64,000 nt of DNA from Streptomyces gardneri. GTDB lineage: Bacteria > Actinomycetota > Actinomycetes > Streptomycetales > Streptomycetaceae. Positions within the stretch are counted from its first letter, which is position 1; every line of letters begins with the position of its first letter. Positions 27,195-36,696 of the stretch are shown here, one piece after another. Position numbers and translations under genes: made by a program. The notes beneath the pieces were generated by a model. It saw only the letters and a program-made list of their open reading frames with translations, searched no databases and was not told where the DNA came from. The stretch covers positions 268,927-332,926 of the forward strand of contig NZ_BJMN01000010.1 of assembly GCF_006539185.1 (NCBI RefSeq), written 5' to 3'.

Positions 27195-27677
27195 TCAGTC
27201 CCGTAGCGACAGCTCGGCGATCACATGGGTGCCGCCGGACTTCGTGTGGACGGTGCAGCGCCGTGCGTACGCCTCGACGAGGTCCAGGCCGCGTCCGCCG
27301 CAGGCGATCTCCCCCTCGTGCCGGGGGCGGCCGGGGCACGGCCGCCACCGGCCGTTGTCCTTGACCTCCACAGAGAGTGTCGAGAGGTCGGCGGAGAGCA
27401 GCAGCGCCACGTCGGGGCCCCCGCTGTGCCGCACCGCGTTGCCCACGAGCTCGCTCACCACGAGCCTCAGGGCGTCGTCGATCCCGGCCGGCAGGCCCCA
27501 GTACGCCGCCACACCACGGGCGAACCGTCGCAGGGCCGGCACCGAAGCGGCGGTCGCCACCGTCAGACATCCGGCGGTCCGCCGGTCCGGGTACGACGCG
27601 TCCGGTCGGTCCTGCGGATGGATCACGGGCCGGTCCTCGGCGAGGACGACCGGGCTGAGGCACGGGCTGATGGACAT
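27195..27677 (-). CDS. RsbW-like ATP-binding protein (anti-sigma/regulatory kinase)
   Basis: A 160-residue HATPase_c protein of the RsbW/SpoIIAB-like group, numerous in Streptomyces. The N box reads SELVGNAVRHSG and the G box GGRGLDLVEAYA. The N-terminal 35 residues are poorly conserved and probably disordered. Such proteins bind a sigma factor or an anti-anti-sigma partner, or phosphorylate it. No partner gene is adjacent, so the target is unknown. The ATG at 27677 has a GGGAG site. Confidence 0.85.
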   Translation of the reverse strand: MSISPCLSPVVLAEDRPVIHPQDRPDASYPDRRTAGCLTVATAASVPALRRFARGVAAYWGLPAGIDDALRLVVSELVGNAVRHSGGPDVALLLSADLSTLSVEVKDNGRWRPCPGRPRHEGEIACGGRGLDLVEAYARRCTVHTKSGGTHVIAELSLRD

Positions 27678-27809
27678 CGGGTCTCCCGAGACGGCGGGTG
27701 GTTTCCCCCGCTCTCCACGATCGGCGAGCGCCCCGACGGAAACAATCCGGGTCGGCCGCTTTAGGGGTACTCAAGGCATACGTATAGGTGGCGACGCGCA
27801 GGAGGCCGG

Positions 27810-30707
27810 TCAATGCTCCGGGCCCGGCTCCCCCAGGGTGCCGGCCACGTCCTTGCGCGTGGTGCGCAGCTTGCGCAGTACGCGGGCCACGTGGTTCTCG
27901 ACGGTCCGCGTCGACAGGTACAGAGTGTCCGCGATGGCCTGGTTGGTCGCGCCGGCCGCCAGCAGCTCCGCCACCTGCTGTTCGCGGGGCGACAGCCGGT
28001 CCCCGTAGCCGCGGCGGCCCGGAGTGTCCGGCTGGGTGAGGCCGAGATCCCGCGTCAGGTGGTGGCAGCGCGAGACGTCGGCCTGCGCGCCGAGCGCGGA
28101 GTACGTGTCGACGGCCGCCGCCAGGAGCTCCGCCGCCTCGGTCGGCCGGCCGTGCAGGGCCAGCGCGTGGCCCTGGCGTTCGGTGGCGTGGGCCGCCTCG
28201 TACGGGCGCCCGATGCCCAGCCACCCGCGTCGGGCGGCTCCGAAGTCCTCCGCCGCGCGAGCGGGGTCGTCGTCGAGGCGGAGGAGCCCACGGGCCAGGT
28301 GGATCTCCGTCTGCGCCGCCGGTGCGTCCCGGCCCCGGAGCCCTTGGTGCGCCTCCTCCACGAGCCGCTGGGCCGAGGAGCGGTCGTCGCAGGCGAGGGC
28401 CGCCTCGACGGCCACGGGGACGAGGCCCGTCGCCTTGGTCCAGGCCTGAGCGCGACGCAGCACGGCGAGGGCGGGTTCGGCCGCGGCCCATGCCTCCTGC
28501 TCGGCTCCCTGGGCGAGCCGGACGGACATGAGGCCGACGGTGCCGCGCAGCTCGGTGCTCACGGCGATCTGGCGTGCTCCGTGCTGCACGGCCTGTTCGA
28601 AATGCTCCAGCGCCGGGCCGCGCTGCCCTCGGGCGAAGGCCATCGTGCCGAGGGCGAGCAGGCGCTCCGCGTGGGGCACGCTGATGTCCGGATACGCGGC
28701 GATCAGAGCGTCGAAGCGGTCCTCGAGACCGTCCCAGCGCCCGGCGAGGGTGTCCAGCCACAGTTCGAGCACGCGCCCGTAGCACTCCACGATCACCGCG
28801 CCGGCACGACGGCCCTGCTGCCGGCTCTCCGCGACCAGCTCGGCGGCGCGGGCGTCGTGCCCGAGGGCGATGGCCGCCTCGGCGACGTTGTGGAGCGCCC
28901 GGGCGGTCTGCCACTGCTTGGCCGGGGAGTCCAGGTCCCGGGGCAGCCGGTCGAGGAGGTCCCAGAGGGCGTGGTCCCCTCGCCAGCCGAGCAGGGTCAG
29001 CCGCGTCGCGTCGTACGCGGCCTGGAAGTCCGCGTCCCCGCTGTCGTCGAGCGCCTGCCGGGCCCGTTCCATCCAGCGTGCCGACCATTCGGGACCGGCT
29101 CGTTCGTTGAGCGCGAGGGCGAGCAGGCCTCGGCCGGCCGTGACGGGGCGCTCCTCCAGCTCGTCGACCGCGAGTTCGAGTTCGCGCACCCAGGACGGGG
29201 ACGTCGACTCGTTCAGGAGCAGCAGACCGAGCCCCAGGCGGATCTCCCCGCGGACCGGCCTCAGCAGGTGCGGGTCCTCCACCAGGCGCCGCAGGAGCCG
29301 GGCGGCGGCGGCGAAGTCGACGCCGTTGTACGCGATCCGCGCGAGCGCGGTGGCGGCGCGGGAGCGACGCTCGGTGTCGAGTCCGGGCTCGTCGAGGATC
29401 CGGTGGAGCAGCGCGGCGGCCGTGCCCTGGTCCCCGACGGCGGCGGCCTGCTCGGCGGCCTCCTCGGCTCGGCGCAGCCACGCGGCGCGGTCGCCGAGCG
29501 CCAGGGTGTGATGGGCGATCTGCACGAGCGGGGCCGGCGTCCGCTCCTGGAGCGCCTCGATGGCCGAGCGGTGCAGCCGGGTCCGTCGCGGGGCGGGGGT
29601 GTGCCCGTACGCCACCTGCTGGGCCAGGACGTGCCGGAACGCGTACCGGTGGTCCTCGGTCTCGCGGAGCAGGGAGCTGCGCAGCGCCTCGACCAGCGCG
29701 TCGGTGCCGGTCTCGGCGTCCAGCCCGGCGACGGCGGCGAGCAGCTCCTCGTCGGAGGGGACTGCCAGCACGGCCGCGGCGGCGACGATCGCCGCGCCGG
29801 CCGGGGACAGACCGGCGAGCCGCTCGGTGACCGCCTCGCGCAGGCCCTTGGGCACGTCGGTGTCCTGGAGGCGCCGGACCACCTCCCGCTGGTCGGTCGT
29901 GCCGCCCTGCTCGGCGAGGGTGAGCAGATCCTCCTCGGCGACCAGCGGCAGGCCCTCGCTCCGTTCGTACAGCGCGGACGCCAGCGCGGGCGTGGCGACC
30001 GGGCCGAGCGCGGCGGAGGCCAGCTCCCGGACCTCCTCGGGCGTGAGCGGGCCGAGCCTGATCACCGCGCCGCCCGCGCCCGAAGGATGACGGTAGGCGG
30101 CTCCGAGTACGGAGGTGTCCGGGGGCAGGTCCTCGGCACGGTAGGTGAGCACGAGGCCGAGCTCGTCCGGCGGGTCGCGGGCGAGCAGCAGGAGCAGGTC
30201 CCTGGTGGCCTCGTCCACCCAGTGCATGTCCTCGATGATCAGCACGGTCGGCCCGAGGGCGGCGAGGAGTGCGCGGACGCCGTGGACCAGCCGGAGGCGC
30301 TCGGCCTGCTCCCCGCCCTGCGCCGCGGGCGCCGACGGGAGCCGGTCTGCGAGGCCCGGCAGGAGCCGGACCAGTGCGCCGACGGTGTCGGGCAGGCCGC
30401 TGTCCGGCAGCCAGGGAGCGGCCTTGGTCAGCGCGTCGGACACCGGTCCGTAGGGGAAGGGCTCGCGCAGCGGCTGGCAGAAGCCGATGAGTACGGGCCT
30501 GTCGCCCTCCGCGCGCAGCGCGGCGGCGGCCTCGCCGACCAGCCGCGACTTCCCGATGCCGGCTTCGCCCTCGATCAGGACCACCGCGGGCGGGTGCCGC
30601 ACCGCTTCCATGAGCAGGTCCAGCTCACGTCGGCGTCCCACGTAACGGAATGTGCCGACCGTCGCGGCCGCTCCCGGGCCGAGTGACCCCGCCACGCGCT
30701 CACCCAC
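27810..30707 (-). CDS. LAL-type LuxR family transcriptional regulator
   Basis: A 965-residue large ATP-binding LuxR regulator. The N-terminal AAA/NACHT-like module has Walker A EGEAGIGKSR (about residue 47) and a Walker B-like VLIIEDMHWVD. A helical repeat region fills the middle. The C-terminal LuxR helix-turn-helix reads DRLSPREQQVAELLAAG and STRTVENHVARVLRKL. Such proteins often activate neighbouring catabolic or antibiotic genes in response to a ligand. The GTG at 30707 has a GAGGTG site. No direct target is obvious. The neighbouring VOC and TetR genes seem to have their own operators. Confidence 0.9.
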   Translation of the reverse strand: MGERVAGSLGPGAAATVGTFRYVGRRRELDLLMEAVRHPPAVVLIEGEAGIGKSRLVGEAAAALRAEGDRPVLIGFCQPLREPFPYGPVSDALTKAAPWLPDSGLPDTVGALVRLLPGLADRLPSAPAAQGGEQAERLRLVHGVRALLAALGPTVLIIEDMHWVDEATRDLLLLLARDPPDELGLVLTYRAEDLPPDTSVLGAAYRHPSGAGGAVIRLGPLTPEEVRELASAALGPVATPALASALYERSEGLPLVAEEDLLTLAEQGGTTDQREVVRRLQDTDVPKGLREAVTERLAGLSPAGAAIVAAAAVLAVPSDEELLAAVAGLDAETGTDALVEALRSSLLRETEDHRYAFRHVLAQQVAYGHTPAPRRTRLHRSAIEALQERTPAPLVQIAHHTLALGDRAAWLRRAEEAAEQAAAVGDQGTAAALLHRILDEPGLDTERRSRAATALARIAYNGVDFAAAARLLRRLVEDPHLLRPVRGEIRLGLGLLLLNESTSPSWVRELELAVDELEERPVTAGRGLLALALNERAGPEWSARWMERARQALDDSGDADFQAAYDATRLTLLGWRGDHALWDLLDRLPRDLDSPAKQWQTARALHNVAEAAIALGHDARAAELVAESRQQGRRAGAVIVECYGRVLELWLDTLAGRWDGLEDRFDALIAAYPDISVPHAERLLALGTMAFARGQRGPALEHFEQAVQHGARQIAVSTELRGTVGLMSVRLAQGAEQEAWAAAEPALAVLRRAQAWTKATGLVPVAVEAALACDDRSSAQRLVEEAHQGLRGRDAPAAQTEIHLARGLLRLDDDPARAAEDFGAARRGWLGIGRPYEAAHATERQGHALALHGRPTEAAELLAAAVDTYSALGAQADVSRCHHLTRDLGLTQPDTPGRRGYGDRLSPREQQVAELLAAGATNQAIADTLYLSTRTVENHVARVLRKLRTTRKDVAGTLGEPGPEH

Positions 30708-30778
30708 CTCGCCCCGGACGCCCCCGGCTCTTCCAGCCTAAGCGTGGCCGACGTGACGGACGACCGGGCGCCCGGGGA

Positions 30779-31228
30779 TCAGACGGCGGTGTACCCCGCG
30801 GCGTACTCCTCGGTGGGCGGGACGACGGTGATCACGTCGATCAGTACGCCGTCGGGCGCGGCCACGATGAAGTGGCGCTGGCCGAAGTCCTCCGTGCGCA
30901 GCGGCAGCACCTCGCGCAGGCCGGCCTCCGTCACGAGCCGCCGGTGCTCGGCGTCCACGTCGTCCACCTCGAAGTTCAGGAGCAGGCCGCCTCCGAGGGC
31001 GACCCGGTGGCCCTCGGGGACGGTCGGGTGGGCGTGGTCGAGGAGGGCCAGCTCGTAGTGCGGGGCGTCGGGGCGGCGCAGACTCACGTACCAGTCGGCC
31101 TCGAAGGTCACGTCGAACCCGAGGTGGCGGGTGTAGAAGTCGCGGGAGGCGGCCACGTCCCGGGTGGCGAGTACGGGGTAGAAGCCGCCGAGCTTGGCCG
31201 TGGGCACGGTGGCGTGTTCGTTCGTCAT
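30779..31228 (-). CDS. VOC family protein (glyoxalase/bleomycin-resistance fold)
   Basis: A 149-residue protein of the vicinal-oxygen-chelate superfamily: [21 protein letters not shown] opens the first beta-alpha-beta-beta-beta module, and [13 protein letters not shown] opens the second. Members are dioxygenases, glyoxalases or antibiotic-binding proteins, and the role here is unknown. The ATG at 31228 gives the usual length, although upstream in-frame codons exist. It is divergent from the TetR gene. The promoter region between them holds two palindromes, so it is probably the main target of that repressor. Confidence 0.83.
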   Translation of the reverse strand: MTNEHATVPTAKLGGFYPVLATRDVAASRDFYTRHLGFDVTFEADWYVSLRRPDAPHYELALLDHAHPTVPEGHRVALGGGLLLNFEVDDVDAEHRRLVTEAGLREVLPLRTEDFGQRHFIVAAPDGVLIDVITVVPPTEEYAAGYTAV

Positions 31229-31250
31229 GGCATGGGCCCTTCGCATCCGT

Positions 31251-31273
31251 TTCACATACCCGGGGTATGTGAA
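31251..31273. promoter_or_regulatory. Palindromic operator 1 (predicted TetR site)
   Basis: A perfect inverted repeat with 11-base arms TTCACATACCC and GGGTATGTGAA around a single central G. It lies between the divergent VOC and TetR starts. Size and symmetry fit a TetR-family dimer site. Confidence 0.75.
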
Positions 31274-31281
31274 TCCTGGCG

Positions 31282-31304
31282 TTAGCATACCCCGGGTATG
31301 TGAA
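31282..31304. promoter_or_regulatory. Palindromic operator 2 (predicted TetR site)
   Basis: A second copy with arms TTAGCATACCC and GGGTATGTGAA around a central C. The right arm is identical to that of operator 1, and the left arm differs at two bases. The centres are 31 bases apart, about three helical turns, and the 3' end touches the TetR ribosome site. Confidence 0.72.
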
Positions 31305-31316
31305 AAGGAAAGGGCG

Positions 31317-31979
31317 GTGCGCCTGATGGCGGTCAACCGAGCGGAACAACGAGCGGCCACGCGGCAGGCGCTGCTGGCCGAAGGGCGGCAGCGGTTCGCC
31401 GCCGACGGGTACCACCACGTGGTGCTGGCCGAGGTGGCCCGGGCCGCCGGGGTCACCAAGGGGGCCGCCTACCACCACTTCGAGAGCAAGGCGGGGCTCT
31501 TCCGGGCCGTCGTCGCCGAGGTCCAGCGCGAGCTGGGCGAGCGGGTCGCGACCGAAGCCGAGCGGTACGAGGACCTCTGGGAGCAGCTCCGGGCCGGCTG
31601 CCGGGCGTTCCTCGCCGCGGGGACCGACCCGGCGGTGCGGCAGATCCTGCTGGTCGACGCGCCGACCGTGCTGGGCTGGGACGAGTGGCGGGCCCTGGAC
31701 GAGGAGTCCTCCGCACGACACCTCGCGGAGGCCCTGGCGGCGCTGGCCGCGGCCGGGATCATCGCCGACCAGCCGGTGGAGCCCCTGGCCCGGCTGCTCT
31801 CGGGCGCGATGAACGAGGCAGCCCTCTGGATCGCCGGGGGCGGCGACCCGCGGGCCGCGGAGCAGGCGCTCGACCGGCTCCTGGCGGGACTGCGCATCCC
31901 CGACGTGCTTCAGGCGCACGCGGGGGGCGTGCCCGCACGGGAGGGGCACGCCGCCCGGACGCCGCCCCCTGGAGAGTGA
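31317..31979 (+). CDS. TetR/AcrR family transcriptional regulator
   Basis: A 220-residue repressor-type regulator. The N-terminal helix-turn-helix reads [30 protein letters not shown], with a ligand-binding helical domain behind. AAGGA at 31305-31309 with seven bases of spacing favours the GTG at 31317 over the ATG at 31326, and the two differ by three residues. It probably represses itself and the divergent VOC gene through the two palindromes immediately upstream. The inducing ligand is unknown. Confidence 0.87.
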   Translation: MRLMAVNRAEQRAATRQALLAEGRQRFAADGYHHVVLAEVARAAGVTKGAAYHHFESKAGLFRAVVAEVQRELGERVATEAERYEDLWEQLRAGCRAFLAAGTDPAVRQILLVDAPTVLGWDEWRALDEESSARHLAEALAALAAAGIIADQPVEPLARLLSGAMNEAALWIAGGGDPRAAEQALDRLLAGLRIPDVLQAHAGGVPAREGHAARTPPPGE

Positions 31980-32058
31980 TTGCGCGGCTCGGGCCCGTAG
32001 GGCGGGCCGGACCAGGGCATCGTCGTGGCGACGTCGTGGCCGAACCGGAGGACACCCC

Positions 32059-35000
32059 ATGGCCGACCCCTTGACCGAAGCCCAGCAGGACGTGCAGAAG
32101 TACCGGGACCTGCTGCAGAGCGACCCGCAGAGCCCCGATCGGAACCCCTGGCGCAACGCGCTGGCGTCGGCGCTGTGCGACCGGCTGGCCCCGACGCTGA
32201 AACCGCTGCGGCCGGACGATGCCGCGGCCGCGGCACGCGAGGGCATCGCCATCACCCGGGAGCTGCTCGCGGAGGGCGCCTTCCCGCAGTCCCGCCAGGG
32301 GTTCGCCCGGCGGATCGCGGCGGCCGCCGAATACCTTCCGGCCGCCGAGGCGGTGACCGCCACCGAGGCGTCGACGGCGATCTACCGGGAGCTGGCCGAG
32401 GCGCGGCCGGACGACATGGAGCAGATCGCCTGGCTCGCCTGGGTGCTCGCCGGGAAGCTCGCCCCGCGCCGGGCGGCGGCGCAGCAGACCGACGGGGCGG
32501 CGGCGTCCGCGCGGGAGGCGGTGCTGCTCACCCGGCGGATCCTCGCGGCGCCGGTCCTGCCGCCGAACGCCGCCGGACACGCCCTGCTGATCGGCGACAC
32601 CGCGCGGTACCTGCCACCCGGCGAGGCCGTCGACGCCACCGCGGTGGCGATCGACGTGTTCCGCAGGCTGTCGGCGGCCGACCCGGGGAACCTGCGGCTG
32701 CGCGACCAGGTGGCGGAGTCCCTGTCCGGCCGCCTCGCCCCGCGCCAGGCGGCGGTGGGGCGGCACACCGAGGCCGAGGAGTCCGCCCGCGAGTCCGTAC
32801 AGATCACCAAGGACGTCGTCCAGGACCCCGCCGCCGCGGGGAACCTCAGGGGCTACGGCCGCCGGATCCTGATGGTGGCCCAGTACCTGCCGGTCGAGGA
32901 GATGCTGCGGGAGACCGAGTTCGCCGTCGGTCTCTACCGCCGCTTCGCCCACCTGGACCCGCACAACGAGGGCGCCACCGGCGACCTGGTGTGGGCGATG
33001 ACCGTCTGGGCCGACCGGCTGGACCGGATCGGACGGCACAAGGCGGCGAAGGCCGTACGGGACGACGCCGCCAAGGTCGCCGAGTACGGCGAGCACAGCC
33101 TGGCCGGCGAGGACGTCCGCTTCCTCCCGTGCACCCCGGTCTCCGTCGTCTCCCGCCACCTGGGCCAGCTGGACGTGTTCGCGGTGGGCGAGGACGGCCG
33201 GGTGTGGAGCCATTGGTGGCACACGATGTGGCACGAGTACCTCTCGCTCGGCACGAAGACCTTCCCGGACGGGACCGTGGTCTCGGCGGTGACCCGGTCC
33301 CGCGACTACCTGGACGTCTTCGCGGTGGACGGCGACGGGCGGCTCTGCACCATCTGGTGGACGGCCGCAGACGGCTGGAAGCCCGAGTGGGTCCCCGTCG
33401 CGGGCAGCGGGATCTTCCCCGCGCTCACCCCGGTGACCACTCTCAGCCGCAACTCCGACCTCATGGACGCCTGGCTCGTGGACCGCGACGGCACGGTCAA
33501 CGGCGTGTGGTGGAACGGGCAGTGGAAGGGCTGGTACACCCTGCCCGGCCCGAAGTTCCCGCGCTGCGCGCCGATCACCTCGGTCAGCCGCAACGACGAC
33601 ACCATGGAGATCTGGGCGGTCGACGAGCACGGTGCCGTCTGGGGCATCGGCTGGAACGGCACCTGGGACCCCGCCAACTGGACCCTCATCGGCGGCAAGA
33701 CCTTCCGGCCCGGCACCAGGATCGCCGCCGCCTCGCGCGACACCGACAAGATGGAGATCTGGGCCGTCGACGAGAACGGCGAGGTGTGGGGGTGCTGGTG
33801 GGACGCCGGCTGGCACGACTGGTACCGGATCCCGGGCATGACGTTCCCTCAGGGCACCCCGCTCTCCGCGACCAGCCGACGGGACGGCTCCCATCTGGAG
33901 TTGTTCGGGGTCGGGGCGGACGGCTGCGTGTACGGGGCCTGGTTCGACGGCGACAACTGGAACCATCCCGGCGAGGACGGTCAGCCGAAGTACTGGTTCC
34001 GCAGGGGGACGGAGAAGGACAAGCTCCCGCCGCTCACCCCGCTCGCGGTGCAGCTGCGCGTCGTCCCCCCGCCGTCCCACCTGTTCGCGATCGACGTCTT
34101 CGGGGTCGGCACCGACGCGGGCATCCACGGCACCAGGTTCCTCGAGAGCTGGCGGCCCTGGTACCGCCTGCCCGTCCCCGTCATCAAGTTCCAGAAACCC
34201 ATCGAGAGCGGCGGCCTCGCGGCACTCGGCGGCTGGGCGGGGGTGAACGTCTGCATCGACGGAAGCCTCCAGTGGTACGGCCACGCCCACGACAGCGGCG
34301 CGGACGGCTACGACTTCGGCGTCGCCTTCTACCTGCGCAGCGAGAAGCGCATGATCGCCCTGTCGCACAACGGCAGCGTGTCGGCCTCCCGCTCGGATCA
34401 CGACTGGGAGGAGATCCACCCGCCGAACGGGGCGGTCGCGGGGATCCTGTCGGACCTCCTCGGCGCCGAAGCCTCCATGAACATGCAGTACACGAGCCAT
34501 ATCGGGCAGACCCTGGAAGGCGTCGTCTCCCTCGGGCTCAAGTGGTTCGTGGGGTCGGTGCTCGGCGACGTGGCCGGCGGGCTCGCCATCTTCGCCGGGG
34601 TCGAGCTCGGCTCCCTCATCGCCACCGGGGAGTTCGGCGCGGGCGCGGTGATCCTGGAGGAGGTCCTGTGGATGGCCGGCCCCGGGAACACCCTGCTCGC
34701 CGTGGCCGCCCACGCCATCACCGAACTCGGCTACGACGAGAAGGAGATCCCCCTGGAGGCGTACGAACTCATCGACGAGCACGTCTTCCACCACACCCTC
34801 CCCGCGCACGAGGATCTCCGCATCACCAACATCGGCGGGGAGGCGAGCAGCGGCGAGCAGCGGCCCTTCACGATGTCGTCCCCCGTCGGCGGCAAGATCC
34901 GCCTGAACATGGGCCAGGCGGGTTTCGACGACCCCATCGGCTACGGCGTCGGCAAGGCGGGGGCCACCGGGCTCCCCATCATCCCGTACGAGGTCCTCGT

Positions 35001-35301
35001 CCACGAGCTCGTCCACGCGTGGCAGATCAGGTGGACGGGCTTCGACCTCTCCTGGTTCGCCGACGCCACGTCCGCCTCGGTCGAGGGAGAGACGTCGTAC
35101 CTGTACGGTCCGCCCGGACCGGAGTTCGCCGGCGGGTTCACCATCGAGGGCCAGGCCCAGATCGTCTCCGACTGGTTCAGCGAGCACGCCGCCAACGCGA
35201 CCGACCCGAAGGCCGGCTTCGCGCAGCTGACGGAGAACAAGGCGGTGACCGACCCCTATTTCCGCTACATCCAGGACAACATCCGGCTCGGGAACTACTG
35301 A
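32059..35301 (+). CDS. Large protein with helical N-terminus, lectin-like beta-propeller and HExxH motif
   Basis: A 1080-residue protein with no recognisable signal peptide. Residues 1-350 are helical, TPR-like, with repeated REA.../TR.LLA units. Residues 350-700 contain about six repeats of roughly 50 residues (LDVFAVGEDGRVWSHWW, MEIWAVDEHGAVWGIGW, MEIWAVDENGEVWGCWW) that match the PLL/fucose-lectin type propeller. A hydrophobic stretch lies near 830-890. The C-terminal domain has HELVHAWQIRW (His982, Glu983, His986), a zinc-metallopeptidase signature, and Glu1030 in IEGQAQ could be a third ligand. The combination suggests a glycan-targeted protease or toxin, but no family was recognised for the whole. 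The ATG has a GGAGGA site. Confidence 0.78.
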   Translation: MADPLTEAQQDVQKYRDLLQSDPQSPDRNPWRNALASALCDRLAPTLKPLRPDDAAAAAREGIAITRELLAEGAFPQSRQGFARRIAAAAEYLPAAEAVTATEASTAIYRELAEARPDDMEQIAWLAWVLAGKLAPRRAAAQQTDGAAASAREAVLLTRRILAAPVLPPNAAGHALLIGDTARYLPPGEAVDATAVAIDVFRRLSAADPGNLRLRDQVAESLSGRLAPRQAAVGRHTEAEESARESVQITKDVVQDPAAAGNLRGYGRRILMVAQYLPVEEMLRETEFAVGLYRRFAHLDPHNEGATGDLVWAMTVWADRLDRIGRHKAAKAVRDDAAKVAEYGEHSLAGEDVRFLPCTPVSVVSRHLGQLDVFAVGEDGRVWSHWWHTMWHEYLSLGTKTFPDGTVVSAVTRSRDYLDVFAVDGDGRLCTIWWTAADGWKPEWVPVAGSGIFPALTPVTTLSRNSDLMDAWLVDRDGTVNGVWWNGQWKGWYTLPGPKFPRCAPITSVSRNDDTMEIWAVDEHGAVWGIGWNGTWDPANWTLIGGKTFRPGTRIAAASRDTDKMEIWAVDENGEVWGCWWDAGWHDWYRIPGMTFPQGTPLSATSRRDGSHLELFGVGADGCVYGAWFDGDNWNHPGEDGQPKYWFRRGTEKDKLPPLTPLAVQLRVVPPPSHLFAIDVFGVGTDAGIHGTRFLESWRPWYRLPVPVIKFQKPIESGGLAALGGWAGVNVCIDGSLQWYGHAHDSGADGYDFGVAFYLRSEKRMIALSHNGSVSASRSDHDWEEIHPPNGAVAGILSDLLGAEASMNMQYTSHIGQTLEGVVSLGLKWFVGSVLGDVAGGLAIFAGVELGSLIATGEFGAGAVILEEVLWMAGPGNTLLAVAAHAITELGYDEKEIPLEAYELIDEHVFHHTLPAHEDLRITNIGGEASSGEQRPFTMSSPVGGKIRLNMGQAGFDDPIGYGVGKAGATGLPIIPYEVLVHELVHAWQIRWTGFDLSWFADATSASVEGETSYLYGPPGPEFAGGFTIEGQAQIVSDWFSEHAANATDPKAGFAQLTENKAVTDPYFRYIQDNIRLGNY

Positions 35302-35336
35302 TCGGGAACCGCTGATCGAGAACTACTCAGGGGAGG

Positions 35337-36527
35337 TCAGTTCCTCAGCAGGGCGCAGACGAAGTCCTCCTGGACGGCGCGGACCTTGGCGAGCAGCTCC
35401 GGCTTGACGGTCTTGCTGGTCTGGGTGGTGATCGAGAAGGTGAGGGACCTCTTGCCGTCGGCCGTGCCGGCCGCGAACTGGGTGTAGCCCGGGAAGTTGC
35501 CGGTGTGGCCGTAGACCGTTCCGCACCGCGTCGTGTAGCGGAAGATCGCCAGCCCGCCGGCGTTGACGCCGGGACCGGCGGGCTCCGAGGCGGCGCCGGG
35601 GATGAAGGTCCGCTGCTGGTGGCGGGTCTTCTTCGACAGGAAGTCCCGGCCGCCGGCCCAGGCACGGATGAAGGTGTTGAGGTCCTTCGGCGTCGAGACG
35701 ATGCCGCCCGAGGCCCAGACGCCCGACGCGCCGATTTGCTCGCTGATGTCCTCCGGCGGGGCGGGCGGGGTCACGTCGTAACCGTGCAGGTACGGCTCCG
35801 GCAGCCGGTAGCCCTGGGGCAGGCTGGTCTGCCGCAGATCGAGCGGCTGGTAGAGGAGCCGGTCGAGGAGCCTCTCGTACGGCCGTCCCGTGGCCGCCTC
35901 CGCCATCAGCGCGACGGCGATGTTGTCCGAGTTCGAGTACTCGTACCTCGATCCCGGCGGGAACAGCAGGTCCTTGTCGGCGACGAAATCGAGCAGCCGG
36001 CGGGAGTCGAAGTGGTGCCTGGGGTCCGCCTGCAGAATCGCGAGGAACGCCGGAGCCCTGGAGAAGTCGGGCAACCCACTCGTGTGGTTGAGCAGTTGAC
36101 GAAGCGTCACCTGATGCCATGCGACCGGGAGCGACGGCAGGCGCTCGCCGATCGTGTCGTCGAGGTCCAGCTTGTGCCGGTCCACCAGGCGCAGGGCGAC
36201 CGCTCCGCTGTAGGCCTTGGCGACGCTCGCGATCCGCATGTGGTCGGTCGCCCGGAGCGGGCGGCCGGTCCTCGTGTCGGCGACTCCGGCCCGGTAGACC
36301 TTCGTCCGGTCGCCCTGCCGCAGTGTCACGATCACGCCGGGCGGACCTCCGGCCGTACGGACGAGATCGTTCAGCTGCTGCCGCAGGTCCTTGTGCGGGG
36401 GTGTCGGCGTGCCCGTGGCCTGGACGGGCTGGACCAGGGCGGCGAGCGCGGCGGTCGCGGCCAGACCCGCCACGGACAGACGCAGACGTGCGCGCGAGCG
36501 GGACCGGACTTCAGGGCGTGCCGACAC
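35337..36527 (-). CDS. Secreted serine hydrolase (beta-lactamase/D-Ala-D-Ala carboxypeptidase fold)
   Basis: A 396-residue exported enzyme of the class C beta-lactamase superfamily. The signal peptide has basic residues and LSVAGLAATAALAAL (about 17-33). The catalytic motifs are SVAK (Ser101, Lys104), YSN (Tyr197-Asn199) and HTG (His341-Gly343). It is probably a peptidoglycan DD-carboxypeptidase or an esterase, since the motifs alone do not separate these. The GTG start is preceded by AAGGAG with five bases of spacing. It is divergent from the sortase gene, with a CCGGGTG/CACCCGG stem (36549-36568) in its 5' region. Confidence 0.88.
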   Translation of the reverse strand: MSARPEVRSRSRARLRLSVAGLAATAALAALVQPVQATGTPTPPHKDLRQQLNDLVRTAGGPPGVIVTLRQGDRTKVYRAGVADTRTGRPLRATDHMRIASVAKAYSGAVALRLVDRHKLDLDDTIGERLPSLPVAWHQVTLRQLLNHTSGLPDFSRAPAFLAILQADPRHHFDSRRLLDFVADKDLLFPPGSRYEYSNSDNIAVALMAEAATGRPYERLLDRLLYQPLDLRQTSLPQGYRLPEPYLHGYDVTPPAPPEDISEQIGASGVWASGGIVSTPKDLNTFIRAWAGGRDFLSKKTRHQQRTFIPGAASEPAGPGVNAGGLAIFRYTTRCGTVYGHTGNFPGYTQFAAGTADGKRSLTFSITTQTSKTVKPELLAKVRAVQEDFVCALLRN

Positions 36528-36696
36528 GGGTACTCCTTCACGGTGGCGCCGGGTGGACGGACACCCGGTTCAGAGGGTCCGCCTCAGCATCGGACGCGCC
36601 GTCGTGACCTGCCTGCCCGGTGCTCCATCCGGCCCAGACCCCGCGGGGGGACCGCCGTGGGTGCCGGAACGTGGAGAGTGGGCCATCCTGGGGGGT

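Noticed and set aside
26449..29481. Long minus-strand frame joining the nucleoside kinase and LAL regulator regions
   Set aside because: It is out of frame with both authentic proteins, and the Arg/Gly/Pro-rich translation is nonsense-like.
31251..31304. The two palindromes as a minimal CRISPR array
   Set aside because: Only two units, no spacer of regular size, no cas genes, and placement in a divergent promoter region favour operators.
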